Source: Trileptium ribeirensis (Eukaryota; Nematoda; Enoplea; Enoplida; Thoracostomopsidae). From it: DNA of 64,000 bases. This document shows positions 26,261 to 39,223 of this stretch, piece by piece; the first letter of the stretch is position 1, and each line of letters starts with the position of its first letter. A program made the translations under genes and the position numbers. The notes below the pieces were generated by a model. The model had not been told where the DNA came from, ran no database searches, and saw only the letters and a program-made list of their open reading frames with translations. The stretch is taken from the NCBI GenBank assembly GCA_030248225.1, contig JASANE010028600.1:1-64000 (forward strand), written 5' to 3'.

Positions 26261-27150
26261 ACAACAACAACAACAAAAACAGCCGACCAAAAGCGTCGGT
26301 TAGAGAGAGCAAGGTCAAGAAGACAAAAGGGCAGCAAGGACGAAGAGGGCGTGGGAAAGGAAGCGGGACAAGCGGAATCCCGGGGGTTTTCGAGGGGCTG
26401 GGTAAAATTCGGTTCCAGGACGAAAAATGGGGCCGATCGATACCAAACACGAGGTGGGAGGACGTAATGGCGGGCCGGAACGCACCTATGGGTTCCGATG
26501 TACATAAGTGTGGGTAGCTTTAGCGGGCTTTCCTGCGTTAACGGTTGGGCGGAGCGACGCCCGCCGGGTGTCGTTGGACTCGCGGTCAAACGGCGATTGG
26601 GGTGAGGGGTGATAGCGCTGCCGGAGCGGCAGGGGTAAAAATGGTGCTAAAATCACAACGATTAGAGAGAGTAGCGGCTACGGTAGGGGCGCTTTTGCCG
26701 GTAGTCCCGGGTTAACGGGACGGTGGACCGTGACGCGCCGGGTGTTTTTGAGACGAATACAATGAAGGGCGGTTCGCCCATTTTGGAGTTGAGAGAAAAA
26801 TCTCGAATCATCTGTGCCCACTAGTGGTTTGCAAAAGAGATTTGGGCACCTTTGAGTGATTACAACGGGTCGGCGAAGATTCGGACGGGGGTTCGTGCAC
26901 ATCGTTGGATTTGTACGGTCGCAATGAACAAAACGAGGGGTCGCATGCACCGGTTCGAAGGCGGGGTAAGGCAATGAGGGCAAAAAGGTGGGGGATTGCA
27001 TTGGTCGCATGTTACAACAGGACACCGGGCGGTTTTACCTGAAATATGCCCAGGAGCGTTCGCAGTTGTGCGGGGAAGTACAGGGGTCTTGATGTCGTAC
27101 GCAGTCGGCCAAGGGACACATACACACACATATATATATATTCTGCTTCG

Positions 27151-29299
27151 ACAACCCAACTTATTATTATTTTCAAACGGAAATTAGTATTAGTATGTAT
27201 AAAGTATTAAGAAGAAGAAGCAAAAAAGTTAAATACAGTTGCGGAAAAGCTGCGGTAAATGGCATATATATGTAACAAATTTAGTACAGATATTGAATTC
27301 ACGGTTGAACCTAGCTGATTGTGTAGTGTTTTCCACTTTCGTAAAGTATAATTTAAAAATTTTCAATAGATTCAAACTGTATTCGGATTTGAATAATTAC
27401 ATTTGGGAAATGGAAAACATGGTGGAAAAAATGGGTCAATTTGTGAGAGTGTAAGGCAGATATGTGTAATGAATTTTTTGTATACGAGCGAATGGTATAC
27501 GGAAGAAATGAACCCCGATTACACGTTGTTTAAAAACAATTTTAAAAACCAATGACCCTAGAGTTAAACAAATAAATGCTGAAGGTATTGCAATTTCAAG
27601 TTGTTGCTCTTAATTAAACCTGTTGAATTTTTTCGAATGCAAAGACGATTATAAGGCTATTTATTTTTAACATTAAGCGCCAATAATGTCACATCTCTTA
27701 TACCTGGATTCTTCCATGCCGCAACTAAACGCCTAGTAAGCCGCTTGAATTGGCACGTCATAGAATCAACCGTTACATTTGTCGTGGTATTGACGTTGTA
27801 ATTTTTAAATCATCTTGTGTGCTTGACCGCTTATAGAGTCTCCGTAGATGAATTGAGAATTTACGACTTTTTTGCAGGATATTGACGCATAGGAGAGTTG
27901 TCAGGACGAACTAGAATTGGTCGTCTTCGAGCTGTTCGCATTCATCCATTTGATCATAGACGCTATGCGCAGTGTGCCACATCTTATACATCTGAATCAA
28001 AAACACGTAGAATTGGTCTTCGACGTCGTCATGAAACAAACCGTTGGGGGAAAGCAACGAAGATCATTTTGTGGAGCCTTATGTTCGAATTAATAATAAC
28101 GAACTGATGAAATGTGAACTGAGCTGGTAATTATGTTAAGGTTTTATCTTGTTATAACTCATGTTAAGTGGCCTTATACATGTTTGTATAATTTCATATG
28201 TATTACATAACACTAATATTATAATATAACCCACATATGTATTTATATGTCCACACATACCTATTATATAAACCCCGCACATTTATTATAAAGCCCCACA
28301 TAAATACAATATACTAAGCGTCTCGGTTGGAGAATTCCCAACTACCGAAAAAATTGTACTTTAATGGTAAATCAAAAAATAGGACCAAAAACAGAATGCT
28401 AACCCGCGTCAGATTCTAAACTCCTAGCAATGTAATAAATTGCCATTGTATTATTAGCCACCACAAGATTCTATTTGCTCCATCGTTGTCGCAACTTTCA
28501 GCATGGACATAGCTAAAAGTAGTAAATTGCACAGCTAGCTACTATATGTTTGCATATAATATATTGAGTTATCTTTCTTTTCTATAAAGCTGTAGGTTTG
28601 GTTAAAATAAGTGGTGTTTTTCTCGAATTTAGTGCACTAAAGGACCAGCGAAGTTTAGTACGCCATATGCTATTTAGCTCATACATGTACTATATAACCT
28701 ACACATATTTCGAATTTTGTCATTAACATCTTATTTTCGAAAGATTTCCTTTCAACATTGATTTGCTTTTAAATTAATTAAAATATACATATATCTATTC
28801 CATTTGATATGCCCCACCAACTACTTCACACTGTGGGGGGAGGTAAATCCCCCATTTTTAATCTACATGTAAATGTATAGAAATTTAAAAATAGTTTATG
28901 AAATACAAATACAAATTTTATTTAATTCCCATGGTACATACGAGACTTTACATTTACTGCAGAGTTCTGCTTCTGAAACGCGTTCATACCATTCAAGAGT
29001 GAATAATCATTAAACGCCGTCCGCACGGTTTGCTTACTAGCGTTCACAGAGCGCTGAAATATATTTTTATAATAAGACAAATTTTAAAGAATGAAATGAA
29101 TAATAAATATTGCAGAAGGGGTGGGAAACCTCGTCTCTTACATCAGCGTATAGTAGTTTGTCATGTTTGACATAGGCGACTTTTTTCAGCATGTTTGGGT
29201 GCCATACGTAGGTTTGTCACTTATTTAATAGAATATAAAAAGAGAAGTATACCTGTGATACTGGGTTAGGGTAGTACCTTTGTTTGCATTTGCTATAGA
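27151..29299. other. AT-rich DNA without recognisable genes
   Basis: Only short ORFs. The 69-codon frame at 27898-28107 is Arg-rich and lacks domains. No RNA gene or repeat class is recognisable. Confidence 0.55.
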
Positions 29300-29828
29300 G
29301 TAGATTCGCCATTTAAGGAACAGAGTCATATAAGGAACAAAATAATTTCGAAGCGCCGTAACACTATATCGGATAAATCGACAAGCGTCTAGTTTGGTGA
29401 CAACATACTTATCTTAACTTATTACATTTGTTCGTTTTCAGAATTTAAATAAAGTTTTTCCTTGGCCTTGTATGCGCTAAAACTCTAGGGACGCCGGCTT
29501 TTATTAAAGTTTACAATTTGTGCTAGATTTTTTTGGAAAACTTTGCTGCTTCGTACCTTCAAAAATATACAGGTTAGTGGGTAAATTTTTATATGAATAT
29601 GTAGTGTTGAGGTTTCTCTACACTGTATCGTGCTTATTTTTTTAAAATTTTAAGTGCTTCAGAATTTATTTAAAAAATTGGTAGGATTGTCAGAAAATAG
29701 CGTTTTTTAAGGTATTAAGGAACAAGGGTGCCATTTAAGGTACAAGATCTTCATTTAAGGAACAGTGATTTTTGTTCGCAAATCCTGTTCCTTAAATGGT
29801 ATCAAATAGTATCTTAAATGAAATACAG

Positions 29829-30025
29829 ACATGCCGGTGGTCCGTCACGTCAAGGGGTACCTCCCCGCGTGGAGGGGGGTGGTGGGATTACACTAGCCGG
29901 CAAAATTTTTCAAGAGGGATCGGTGGTGAGGACCATATATTTTTGGTCCCCCGCGTCATATTTTCGCCTAAGGGTCGTAACAACGTTGTTATTGTCCACG
30001 GGTGTAACAACGCCCGCCGGCATGT
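29829..30025. repeat. GC-rich segment bounded by a 9-bp inverted repeat
   Basis: ACATGCCGG (29829-29837) and CCGGCATGT (30017-30025) bracket a GC-rich segment inside an otherwise AT-rich transposon. It contains the perfect 14-bp palindrome TAACAACGTTGTTA (29978-29991). It may be a nested small element; GC-rich sequence continues to about 30075. Confidence 0.5.
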
Positions 30026-30599
30026 GGTTTCTCCGTCCGTAGATTTTCGGTCCCGGTGACGGGACCTTTCCTGCCTGCATGTATGTTCTGAATACATGTG
30101 TGATATGTATAAAGATTATTGCAAGTCAGCTTGGAACAAGTACAGATAAATGCCTTATTCAAATATTAATATGGCCACATTATCACAACTGGAAAACGTG
30201 TCAGTAAAAATGGTAAATTATATATGGCCAAATATATTTCCTTCATATTTTATATGCTACTTTTTTCTGTTCACATAAGTGGGAATGGGACCAACAGTGG
30301 TTCTCACTAGCACTTAGAACACTGATGAGCGCTGAGATATTTCGCACTGCTAATAATAACTGGCAGAGAAGGTTATCATAATCCCATCGCTGAATATCGG
30401 CGAGAAACTGGTGAACCAATATTCAATTGTTCCGCTTGCGACTAGGATGCTGAGTACCAACACATACTCTCTTAATAACCCTTGGACTTTGGACCACTCG
30501 TCTCTCTGATCATTATCGCAATCATTTTGGACTTTTTCTAACACAGTTGTATTTCATACGCGGTGAAGGTGGTTCTGATGGCACTTAATTATGTTTGAA

Positions 30600-31423
30600 A
30601 GTGACCACTGCTAAAACAACAATGGTCTATATGCCTTTCATGGTTTTGGAAAACTCTTCAGCATTGTATGGCGAAACGCATCGAAACCGGAATATGTTAT
30701 CTCTGGTTTCGCAAAGTGCGGTATCTATCCGTTTAACTAAAATGCTATCACATCAGAAGCTTACGCGATTGCTGATCAGTTTGACCGAAATGCCGACGAC
30801 GAAAGTCCGGACGCCAAAACATGTTCACCAATAGACGCCACGACTGCTATAGCTCCAGGCGATGCCACTTCGATTTGTGTTGACGACACACCGGTTTCGG
30901 CAATGCAATACCAGCCTGATGGTTCTAGTCCCGAGCTCACTTGTGAAGCTTCAGGCAGCATCGACCTACACTACAATACAGACAGTGATTTTATAGTGCT
31001 TCAGCCTGCAGAGTTTACAGTTGAACAGCAGCCCGACAGAACCGTAAGTCAGTATAATTCTCTCCTGTCTCCGACCGCTTTGCAGTTGTTCAACAAGGAA
31101 TATCCCAATTCAACGCGTCTCGCAGTGAAGTTTTGCAGAAGTTCAAAACTCCGTTTTCAGGCCATTTAACAAGTCCGAGCAAGATAAACCGCATTGAGCA
31201 GCGAATCAGCCAAGACCAGCAGAAAACAAGCATTAACAAGCCGTCCAAATTTAAACACCCAGGAAACCAAGACTGGCAATGTCCTGAATACAAGGTTTTC
31301 TGGTCGCAGGATGTTGCTCGAAAGAACGGGGCGATTTGGCAAGATTGCAGTGAATGTTCAACATGGCTTCATAGCAGCTGCGCGGCAAAGACAACTAAAA
31401 AGTTTCTTTTCTGTTCCAAATGA
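30600..31423 (+). pseudogene. Decayed DDE transposase C-terminus with PHD-like finger
   Basis: From about 30625 the frame reads a block ending VISGFAKCGIYPFN, the hallmark C-terminal motif of pogo/Tigger-type DDE transposases (pattern IISGF-x-x-x-GI-x-PFN). An in-frame stop follows at once, then the frame continues as an acidic Ser/Thr/Asp-rich linker. A further open frame at 31133-31423 ends with WQDCSECSTWLHSSC and a terminal C-S-K, matching the C-x2-C / W-x-H-x2-C half of a PHD finger. A frame change near 31130 separates the two. DDE transposase plus C-terminal PHD finger is a plausible domain pair. The N-terminal DNA-binding and catalytic aspartate regions are not recognisable. Confidence 0.62.
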
Positions 31424-32367
31424 GTGCCATAAACTGCAATTGAGTAACCAGGAAAACTTTGAGCACGCGACTTAGTTCTTACGTTGAAGTTGTTCTACCT
31501 TTTCGGCTCTATAAATACACTTAACATCTTATCTAAGATTTTTTACTTATTACTAACTTTTTTCTATTACCTGTTTTAACTCATATTTTAGTTATCATTG
31601 CGGTAGTTGAGCATCCTTATTGAGGCACTTATCTGCAATATTTGTGCAAAATTTGCTTATGGTGTTTAGATATATAGTAACGAAAAGACAGATGTCTGAA
31701 CCGGAAAAAATCGAATGCACTATGATTTAGTCCAAATTTCGCCAAAAATTTTCGTAATGCATGATTTTGATTATGCATGATGCCAAAAGTAGCAATGAAC
31801 TCTTTCTGGATGGAAAAAACACGTTAAAATTTCAAGGCCACGTTTTTTAGCCTGCTGATACGGCGGGCCACACTGATATCGTCATAGCTGTTATGTTAGG
31901 TAGTATAGTGTTCGCGAAAAATCCTCCCAGTTTCGGGAAAAGTGTCTTCGGTATCAAACAAAAACACTCGATACATGATTTTAATACACCAGAATAAAGG
32001 AGTGCGTCATATTTTTATCGCAGATAGTTCCAAAATTAGTAAAAGTTGCCGCGTTGTAGTTCATTGTTCCTTATTAATGACACTGTTCCTTAAAAGCGGC
32101 CTTGTTCCTTATATGCCACCAGGCTGTTCCTAAAATGACGAAGTACAAGCATTTAAGGAACAAATTACTGATTCTACGATATCTAATGCAAATATTAACC
32201 GAAAAGGGCCAAAATTTTGTACCGCATAGACAATGCCAGTTTTAAATATGTGCTCTTTTTTCATTTTTATAGCTATCATAGTTTCAGAGTAAAGTTTTGA
32301 AACAGCGTCGTGTTCCTTAATTGTGGTATCTTGCTTCAAAGGTGTTCCTTAAATGGCTAATCTACTC

Positions 32368-35239
32368 TACAATACATTTCATAAAAATAAGAAAAAAATC
32401 AAAAAAAAAAAAAAAAAACAAAAACGCGCAAAAAACAAACGCCAAACCGCAGCAAAAACCCCCCCCCAAAAAAGAAAAAAACACAACACCCTCCCACACA
32501 TTTAGCTGTATTTAAAGAGCTTCCAAACATGCTCTTTTTTAGAAATGACGATTAGAACACAGCTTCCATTCGTCCTAAAATAAATGGATCACAGCTTTTT
32601 GTACTGTTAGCGGTTTATACCGATACCAACAGTTTGAGTTCTTACTTAAAAATGACATGAGCACAAAAACTTGTGGGACAAAATTGTTACCCGATAGATG
32701 TTCACAGTCTTGCTGATCACCCTTATATCGTAAATATTTGATGAGAACGTGAAAATGGATCACATCAGGCTCGAGTGCGAAGCAAGATTAAGTCAACCGT
32801 GGTACTTTTCGGATATAGGTGTTAGCTTTTGTTGAATTGCGTCTCATCGTGTAATAGCTGGATTTTATGCAACTAAGGCATTTAATAAGTCCAATCCCAT
32901 AATGGGATGTCCCCAATTTCACATCGCAAATACGTTACTGTTTATGAAGGGCGATTAAATGACAGCGATTGCGACTAAAACTTAACCCGTAATGATTTAG
33001 CAAAGTTTAGCTCAGTTAGATAGAGGTTAGGTGGACGGACAATGTTACTAATATGCCTATTAGGTGACATGCCATACGACGCAGTTTGAGAAATGTCGAA
33101 AGCAGCGAAACGGTATAGCGGCTTTGACGATAATGGTCGATGTTGACAAATAAAAAATCTATATTGTTCCTTCTTCGTTCCATTAAATTTTGGTCAATCC
33201 TTCTATTCAATTGAGAGGATAATAACCAATATTTGCTATTCAATCGGTGTGAATTGTTTCTTTGTTCAAATTATTGTGCGGTGTTTTTTTCTTTTAGCAA
33301 TAAATGGCATCCAAATATAAAAGAATATATTATAATTTAAAATTCAATTTTATCATCGCTATCTGAGCTTCCGAGGTATTGACAAAAGAAATATGTTTTA
33401 TCGTTTTGACAAAGTACAGTATAAAGAACTTGAAAATAGGAGGTCTAGGCAACAATGGGTGATGTTAACGCAAGAATGTCTTGTGTAAATAATGTGGGTT
33501 ATCCGAAATTTAATATCAACTAGATTTTTATTCGTTTGTAATTTAATGCCTTTAAATTATATTAGTAATTTAAAAGAAATTTAGAACACAGCTCATAAAT
33601 GCATCTTACAAGAATCTTTTTCTGGCTTCGATGCCGTAAATAAAGATTTCTACTTTCTTAAACAATGGTCCATTGAAAGGTTTGGTATCGCTGGAGAAAT
33701 TGGCTGATAAACAAATTTTAATATAACAGATATAACAAATTTTAATATTTGGTCGCTAGCTAAATGGTTCAGTTGTAGTAAACGATTTTTAATTCTAAAC
33801 GTAGCGTTGTGAAAGGTGCATTGTGAAACTGCATTTGTTATCCAATGAATGCAAAGAAAATTTTTAACCTACAGCCACTGTGCTTTCACTTTGAATAATT
33901 TCGATGTGACTAGCCATATGTGCTCATATGGGGACAGGGCGATTACCAACCTACACTAAGTCATTGTACCCTGGCCCCGTCGCCGAAAATATTGACGCAA
34001 ATAGGCAAAAATTTTGCAAAAATTGATCGAAATTGTTGGATTGGTGGATATTGGCAAAAGTTAAGAGACATTTGGTAAAATGAATACCAAAAAATTTTAA
34101 ATAAAAAATTTCAGTTCCAAAAAATTTTCAAAATTTCCCCACCTGGCGACCTTCCTCTTCTGCCTCCGTCGCAAGCGCTATCGCCAGGGACATCGGACCC
34201 CGCCCATGTACGGTTATTAGCATACTTGTAACAAACACTTCAAGTTAAACACAGCAGCGGTGATCGAACGTAAATGGTTGCTGTGAACTTCGGATTTTTA
34301 ACCCAAGTGTTAAAATATATTGTTTCGGTTTACTTATCAAATTAATATATTTACTAATATTTTATTTTTTTCGGAGGTATGCGTACCTTTTGCAAGTTTT
34401 AATATCGGCAACTGCACTAAATTGAATTTCACCATGAAATAACCAGAGGCATTGCCAAGCGGCGGGGAGGGGGAGGCAGGGCAGGGGTAAGCGCTCCTCA
34501 TTGGTTGTTTCTCACACTCCATGTAGTTACGAACGAACTTGGGGTATAGTACTTTTACCAATTTCGTACGTATCGAAAATTTGACTTTGTCAGCTGTTTC
34601 CGGTTTTGAGAACTTGAATAGACTTGATAAAGTAACAAGTTAGATATACCGTAATAGTTCGAAGTTAATTAAACTTCAAAACTTTAAAATATTTTACCGA
34701 AACTATCGACTGAACCGTGAAAACTAACGGCCTCAACGATGTGCTCCAAATTTTAGAGTTTGGAGAGATGCTGTGCACACAGAGAAACGTTTTGAAAGAA
34801 AAACGTTTTTGAACCCACTGGTACATTTGCAGACAAGAGGAGTGTTGACCGTCATAAATCCTATACTCTCGGGGTCTGAAAATTGCTGCAGAGCCCACGA
34901 TGTCCCCCAATTGTACATTTATATTGATGGCTTTGCAATTGCATCGTTGTACATTTTAAGATGGTTCCACTAGAATTATCATAGTGGACATTTTTTCGGC
35001 AATTGTCGATGCCCATGCTACACAACGTGGATATGTCCCACGTTCGTAATTGGCCTCTCTACTGAATAAACAGCCATCCGAAAATCCAGATTTCAGAACA
35101 TTTGGGCTGTTAAAGGCATTAGGTTGGTCAGATCGGAGCCTCATTATTACGGCAACGTTGAGTGAAGAAGCCGCGCTATTTTGCAAAAAAACCGCTAAAA
35201 TGTTTTATATTGTGGTAGCTTATGAAATGTACCCATTTA
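32368..35239. other. AT-rich DNA; A-rich tract at 32390-32490
   Basis: Directly after the transposon lies an A-rich tract with long A runs, then C-rich and A-rich runs (32390-32490). From 33920 to 34210 and from 34440 to 34500 there are GC-richer patches without domains. No gene recognised. Confidence 0.5.
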
Positions 35240-35726
35240 TGCGGCGTTTATGAACGTCCCCAAAGTTTGAATGCTATGTACCACACAGTGTCAGGCACAC
35301 TGTCGACAACAGGGTGTCTAAGAAACATCCATGTTTTTATAAAATTTTTCAAAGGTAGCTAGCTAGGGGAGTCATCTCTTTTCAACGGTGTCAAGCACAC
35401 CGTGCATTCTTCGCAGTTTTAATGATGGTGTGCGGCATAATCTCGTCAACATGCTCTTTTCTAGATACAAATATCGATATAAAAATACTACACAGCACAA
35501 CATACTAATACACTTCATTAACTACACTTGGTGTCCGTTCGCGCGGAATTGAGAGCAAAGAATGGGTCGACACCGTAAACAAAAAATATAGTAGCTAGGT
35601 GTGTATCGTATACCCTCAGAAATTTATATACGGTGTGGGTGTGACCCTGACTGTCTATGCGGTAGGGTCGTGATTACAAGGGGCAAAAGTTCCATACAGC
35701 GGGGACATTATAACGTGAACGACACA
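35240..35726. mobile_element. MITE, second copy of the TTA family
   Basis: The left end TGCGGCGTTTATGAACG (from 35240) and right end TTATAACGTGAACGACACA (to 35726) match the terminal repeats of 17185-17720. TTA flanks both ends (35237-35239 and 35727-35729). Two perfect 7-5-7 hairpins, ACAGTGT-N5-ACACTGT at 35285-35303 and ACGGTGT-N5-ACACCGT at 35385-35403, start exactly 100 bases apart. No coding capacity. Confidence 0.7.
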
Positions 35727-35729
35727 TTA

Positions 35730-37492
35730 ATTTGGCAGCAGTAATTAAAGGGAGTCTGCATGTATTCCTGACGTTGCCCATAAGAATCACTATTTCCAAT
35801 AACCGGCATTCCCTAAAGAAAGCCTGCAGATCATTTTAGCTAAAGCACAAAGTGGCACTGTAAACGTCATTTTTTCTATACATGCTATGGTGGCATATTA
35901 AGCCCGATAGCTCGAAATCACAAATAAAATACATGCTAGCGATATAATGTTTGGCATACCCCGCCGCGGGTGCTACTGCTACTACGGCTGCTCGCAATTT
36001 GAAGAATCAAATCCGTACCCGGCTGGACTTCATGTACAAGTATTCTAGCACATGTCTGTAACATTTGATTATTTTAAACCATCACAACCTTGCGGCCACC
36101 GGCTCTATTGGGTGGATCTTTGCTGGAATGTGTTGCGTCGGTAAAGACGTGACACAGCTACTGTTCTGAAACGATAATATATTGCAAATTTGTAGCCACA
36201 AGTCACATAGTTCAGCAAATTTGTGTTACCTTCGATATCTCCATTGAATACTTTCTATGGGATAATTCAGAGTATATTTGACAAAAATCTTAGTAACATT
36301 GAAAGTGCAAATAACATACTGTAGTTTCTTATACTGGAGGTGTTCCCAAAAAATTACAGCTGTAGGGGCACACTTTTTTGGTGGTGGAGTCAACAGACCA
36401 CTATAGTGGTTAAGACTTGAAATACTCATATTTATCTGTAGACTAGGGGGTACCAAAAACCAGATAGCACGGCCCCCGTTGCCCCTGGAGATGATACCAC
36501 CGAGGTTATTGCTTGTAATAACGCAATTTCATTAACGTAGGGCCTTGCTTTGATGACATCTTTATAAGGCTGGGCACAGTTATGAAGTGACATCAAATTC
36601 TAACTGGACAAAAATTAGCAGTGCAAGCTGTCTTATTGGTAAGCAAACGTGTCATTGCGACAAAAGTCCTAAACTAAATGTCTTCTTATGTAATACGTCG
36701 TAATATAAATGTATCCTTGTGGAATACGTCGTAAGGCAAATATTCCATTACGTTATACATTCAAAATGAAACTTTTCATTGCAGTATACGGCTAGTTCGT
36801 TCGTGAGCTACTCGATGTTTCCATCGGTGGCTACTAAAAATCTAATCATTATTTATTAATAAACCGAGATTTTACTCGTAAATAGTCTTGTCTATTGAAA
36901 AAATTTTTTTATAATTGTTTATGATTTGATAAGTATAAAATATATATTAATTCACCAAACAATCAGTTGGTAATATGGTAATTGTATGAGGTGAATCGTC
37001 TTTGTTGTCGTTCTAACACGCAAAACATGAGTAAGTGCAAACTGCATAGTTCTCGGAAATCAGCGGGCTGGATTATCATTCAAATCAGTATTATATGCAC
37101 GCAAAGCGGAAATCAATGGCGATTAATTCAAGCGAAAATCGTGTCGGTTTTAATCTTTTACTGCAGAAACCTAATTCTCATAAATATTTCTTAATTTACC
37201 GGCGGTTGATGATCAAACAGGACAGAATCACACGAAAAATTAATATTTGCTAATAATTCACGATGAAAGTTGTCATGTTACCGAGGTTTTAAAGTTATGC
37301 ATTCCAAGTGTGGATACTGCTGCAAGATGCACTACAGAAACTGTTTTAAACAATATTTCTAGCATTTTATTTCTGTTGTAAAATCAATGGATTCTGTTGT
37401 ATTAAATATACCGAATTTAAATTTTCCTAGTCAGATTGTGTTACACTGGGTTTACAATATATAATATGCAATATATATCATGCGAAATATAT
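35730..37492. other. AT-rich DNA up to the giant retroelement
   Basis: A further TGTAAACGTCATT phrase near 35865 recalls the MITE ends. Otherwise I recognise no gene or repeat. The last bases before the LTR are an AT-rich ATATAT-type tract. Confidence 0.5.
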
Positions 37493-39095
37493 TGTAACAG
37501 CCCGAGTTTTTATACCAAAATCTAAATAGTCGAAACCAGGCCACAAAGGCCTCAAAATCCAACGGAAAACGGGCGATCGGATACCGGTGGAGCGTGATCC
37601 AAGGATTCATTGTTGTATTGATGATGGTGTTGAATAAAATAAAATATTGTATCGTATGCTATAACTGTGTCATCACGCTCCACCACCCCGAGGTGCGCGG
37701 GATGACTTCGCACCAGAACTGAACCAAAATTTTACTGTCAAGGTATCCGATCGATCCCAGGACTGCTACTATATTATGAATAATATCGATCTATTATTAT
37801 ACAATTGCTCAGTATTGGGGTGCGGTACGGCTGCGCAGTCGAATCGGCCGGGGACAAGGGGAAAGATCTCACGATTTTATCACCGTTCAGACTCAGCAAA
37901 TTCTGCAAATTAGGTACCCCAGGGGGTCGATTCCGGTGCGCGTCCGTGAACAATAACGTGTATGTAGTTGTTATGCGATAATATAATGTTTACTGTATAT
38001 GTGTCCGGGTGTCAGGATGGGACGGAGCATCATGCAAAACCTAGCGACAAAAATGCAATTGGGATTTTCATAATGGCCTGGGGTTTGGAAACTTATCCTG
38101 ACACGCCGGTGGAGTAGAACAAGCTATCTAGCATTATGTGGGATATCGTGAGTACAGGGAATAGGAGATAAATTGACTTAACGTGAAAAGAGTCTCATTT
38201 CAAAGGGGTATATGAATTTTAAAATTTTGGGGGGTTTTTATAGATTTCAAACAAAAAGGGGGACATTAAACTATTATTAGGGCTTCATAAGGATTCAAAA
38301 TCACTTATTAGGGTCAACCTGACCCCAACCGGTAGATACTTATGGACCCCCGATCCCGCGTTTAAACTTTCAAACTTTACGGCCCCAAACCACCACTACT
38401 AAAACAAAAACTTCCCGATTTTTGGAGCCCCGTACCTTAATTGGGTCCTATAATAACTATATTATTGAAAACCGGGGCCACCCGCACCAACGGAACTCCA
38501 GAGGATCCCCATAACTTAGTTGGGACTCAAAATTTTCCTATCGTGCACGCATTTAACTGCCTTTTACGGGTCTCCTAGGGGACTTACACTAAATTTAAAG
38601 GTCTCATAAGCAGGCGACCAGCCAGGGCATGGATATGATCCTGCCCCCGGCCGTCTGCTCCTTCCCGTTCCTGAAATATAAAAGAAAAAATACAAAAATT
38701 CTAAACTCTATACAGCGCCTAAAGCGCTTTTATATTCTACAAAATTGTAGACCTCGCGCCGACCAGCGCGAGGTTTAGGTTGTTTACGCCAATTATTGGC
38801 ACCCTTCGGCCAAGCTGCAATGTTTCCGAGCAGACCAGTTAAAGCAGCGAATGCCCACTACTACATATTAAGAGGGTTTTGGTCAATATTGTGTGTCGGG
38901 GTGTCGTATACATATATATTGTTTTCATTTCGTTTGCTGTTGTTAAGCGCCTGATTTTGTTTAGGTGGATGAGCGTATTGCTTGGAGTGTACATATATGT
39001 ATTCGTCGGCGATTTCAAAAGATTTCAAATTTTAAAATGCTGCACAATTTTGGAGATCTGGTACATAGAAGGAAGGAAGGGGGGTAGACAGACAG

Positions 39096-39103
39096 TATAA
39101 AAG
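39096..39103 (+). promoter_or_regulatory. TATA box of the 5' LTR promoter
   Basis: TATAAAAG lies in a purine-rich context (GGAAGGAAGG upstream) and is identical in the 3' LTR at 61265-61272. Transcription would start about 25-30 bases downstream, near CCGATTCTCCGATCGGAGCC. That puts most of the LTR upstream as U3 and leaves about 2 kb of R-U5. Confidence 0.7.
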
Positions 39104-39223
39104 AGACTGCCCGATTCTCCGATCGGAGCCAGTCGAACTCTTAAGTAGTTTTGGCGGTTGTCGCCATTGCATTTTATTCTTTGTTTAGGGTCTTTCGCTT
39201 ACGTTTTTTCTTTTTGATTCCCT

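Larger units (their letters stand above)
21831..27150 (-). repeat. Long LTR, minus strand, complete or nearly so
   Basis: The reverse complement is collinear with 1-4868 and adds an upstream part beyond 26455. Its 3' end is at TGCAATAATGG (CA end at 21831). The 5' end is uncertain: TGTAAC, the same start as the LTRs at 37493 and 59667, occurs as the complement of 27011-27016, but GC-rich sequence continues to about 27120 and TGTCGAAG occurs at the complement of 27146-27153. That gives a length of about 5.2-5.3 kb. No matching target duplication was found. No internal region adjoins either side, so it is probably a solo LTR. It is clearly diverged from the plus-strand copy, by eye about 70% alike where they align. 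Confidence 0.68.
29300..32367 (+). mobile_element. TIR DNA transposon, pogo/Tigger-like, 3.07 kb
   Basis: The left end begins GAGTAGATT-C-GCCATTTAAGG at 29300 and the right end is its inverted copy (one mismatch) ending at 32367. TA dinucleotides flank both ends (29298-29299, 32368-32369), as in the Tc1/mariner/pogo superfamily. About 13 copies of AAGGAACA, including two variants and both orientations, cluster near the ends: six between 29317 and 29795 and seven between 32065 and 32350. Such subterminal repeats usually bind transposase. A transposase remnant lies at 30600-31423. The element is decayed. Confidence 0.75.

Noticed and set aside
27898..28107. 69-codon Arg-rich frame
   Set aside because: Short, single, without domain or conserved neighbour.
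31040..31085. Mini-intron in the transposase remnant (GTAAGT ... TTTGCAG)
   Set aside because: About 43 bases, and the reading frame is open through it, so splicing is not needed. The region is a decayed pseudogene anyway.
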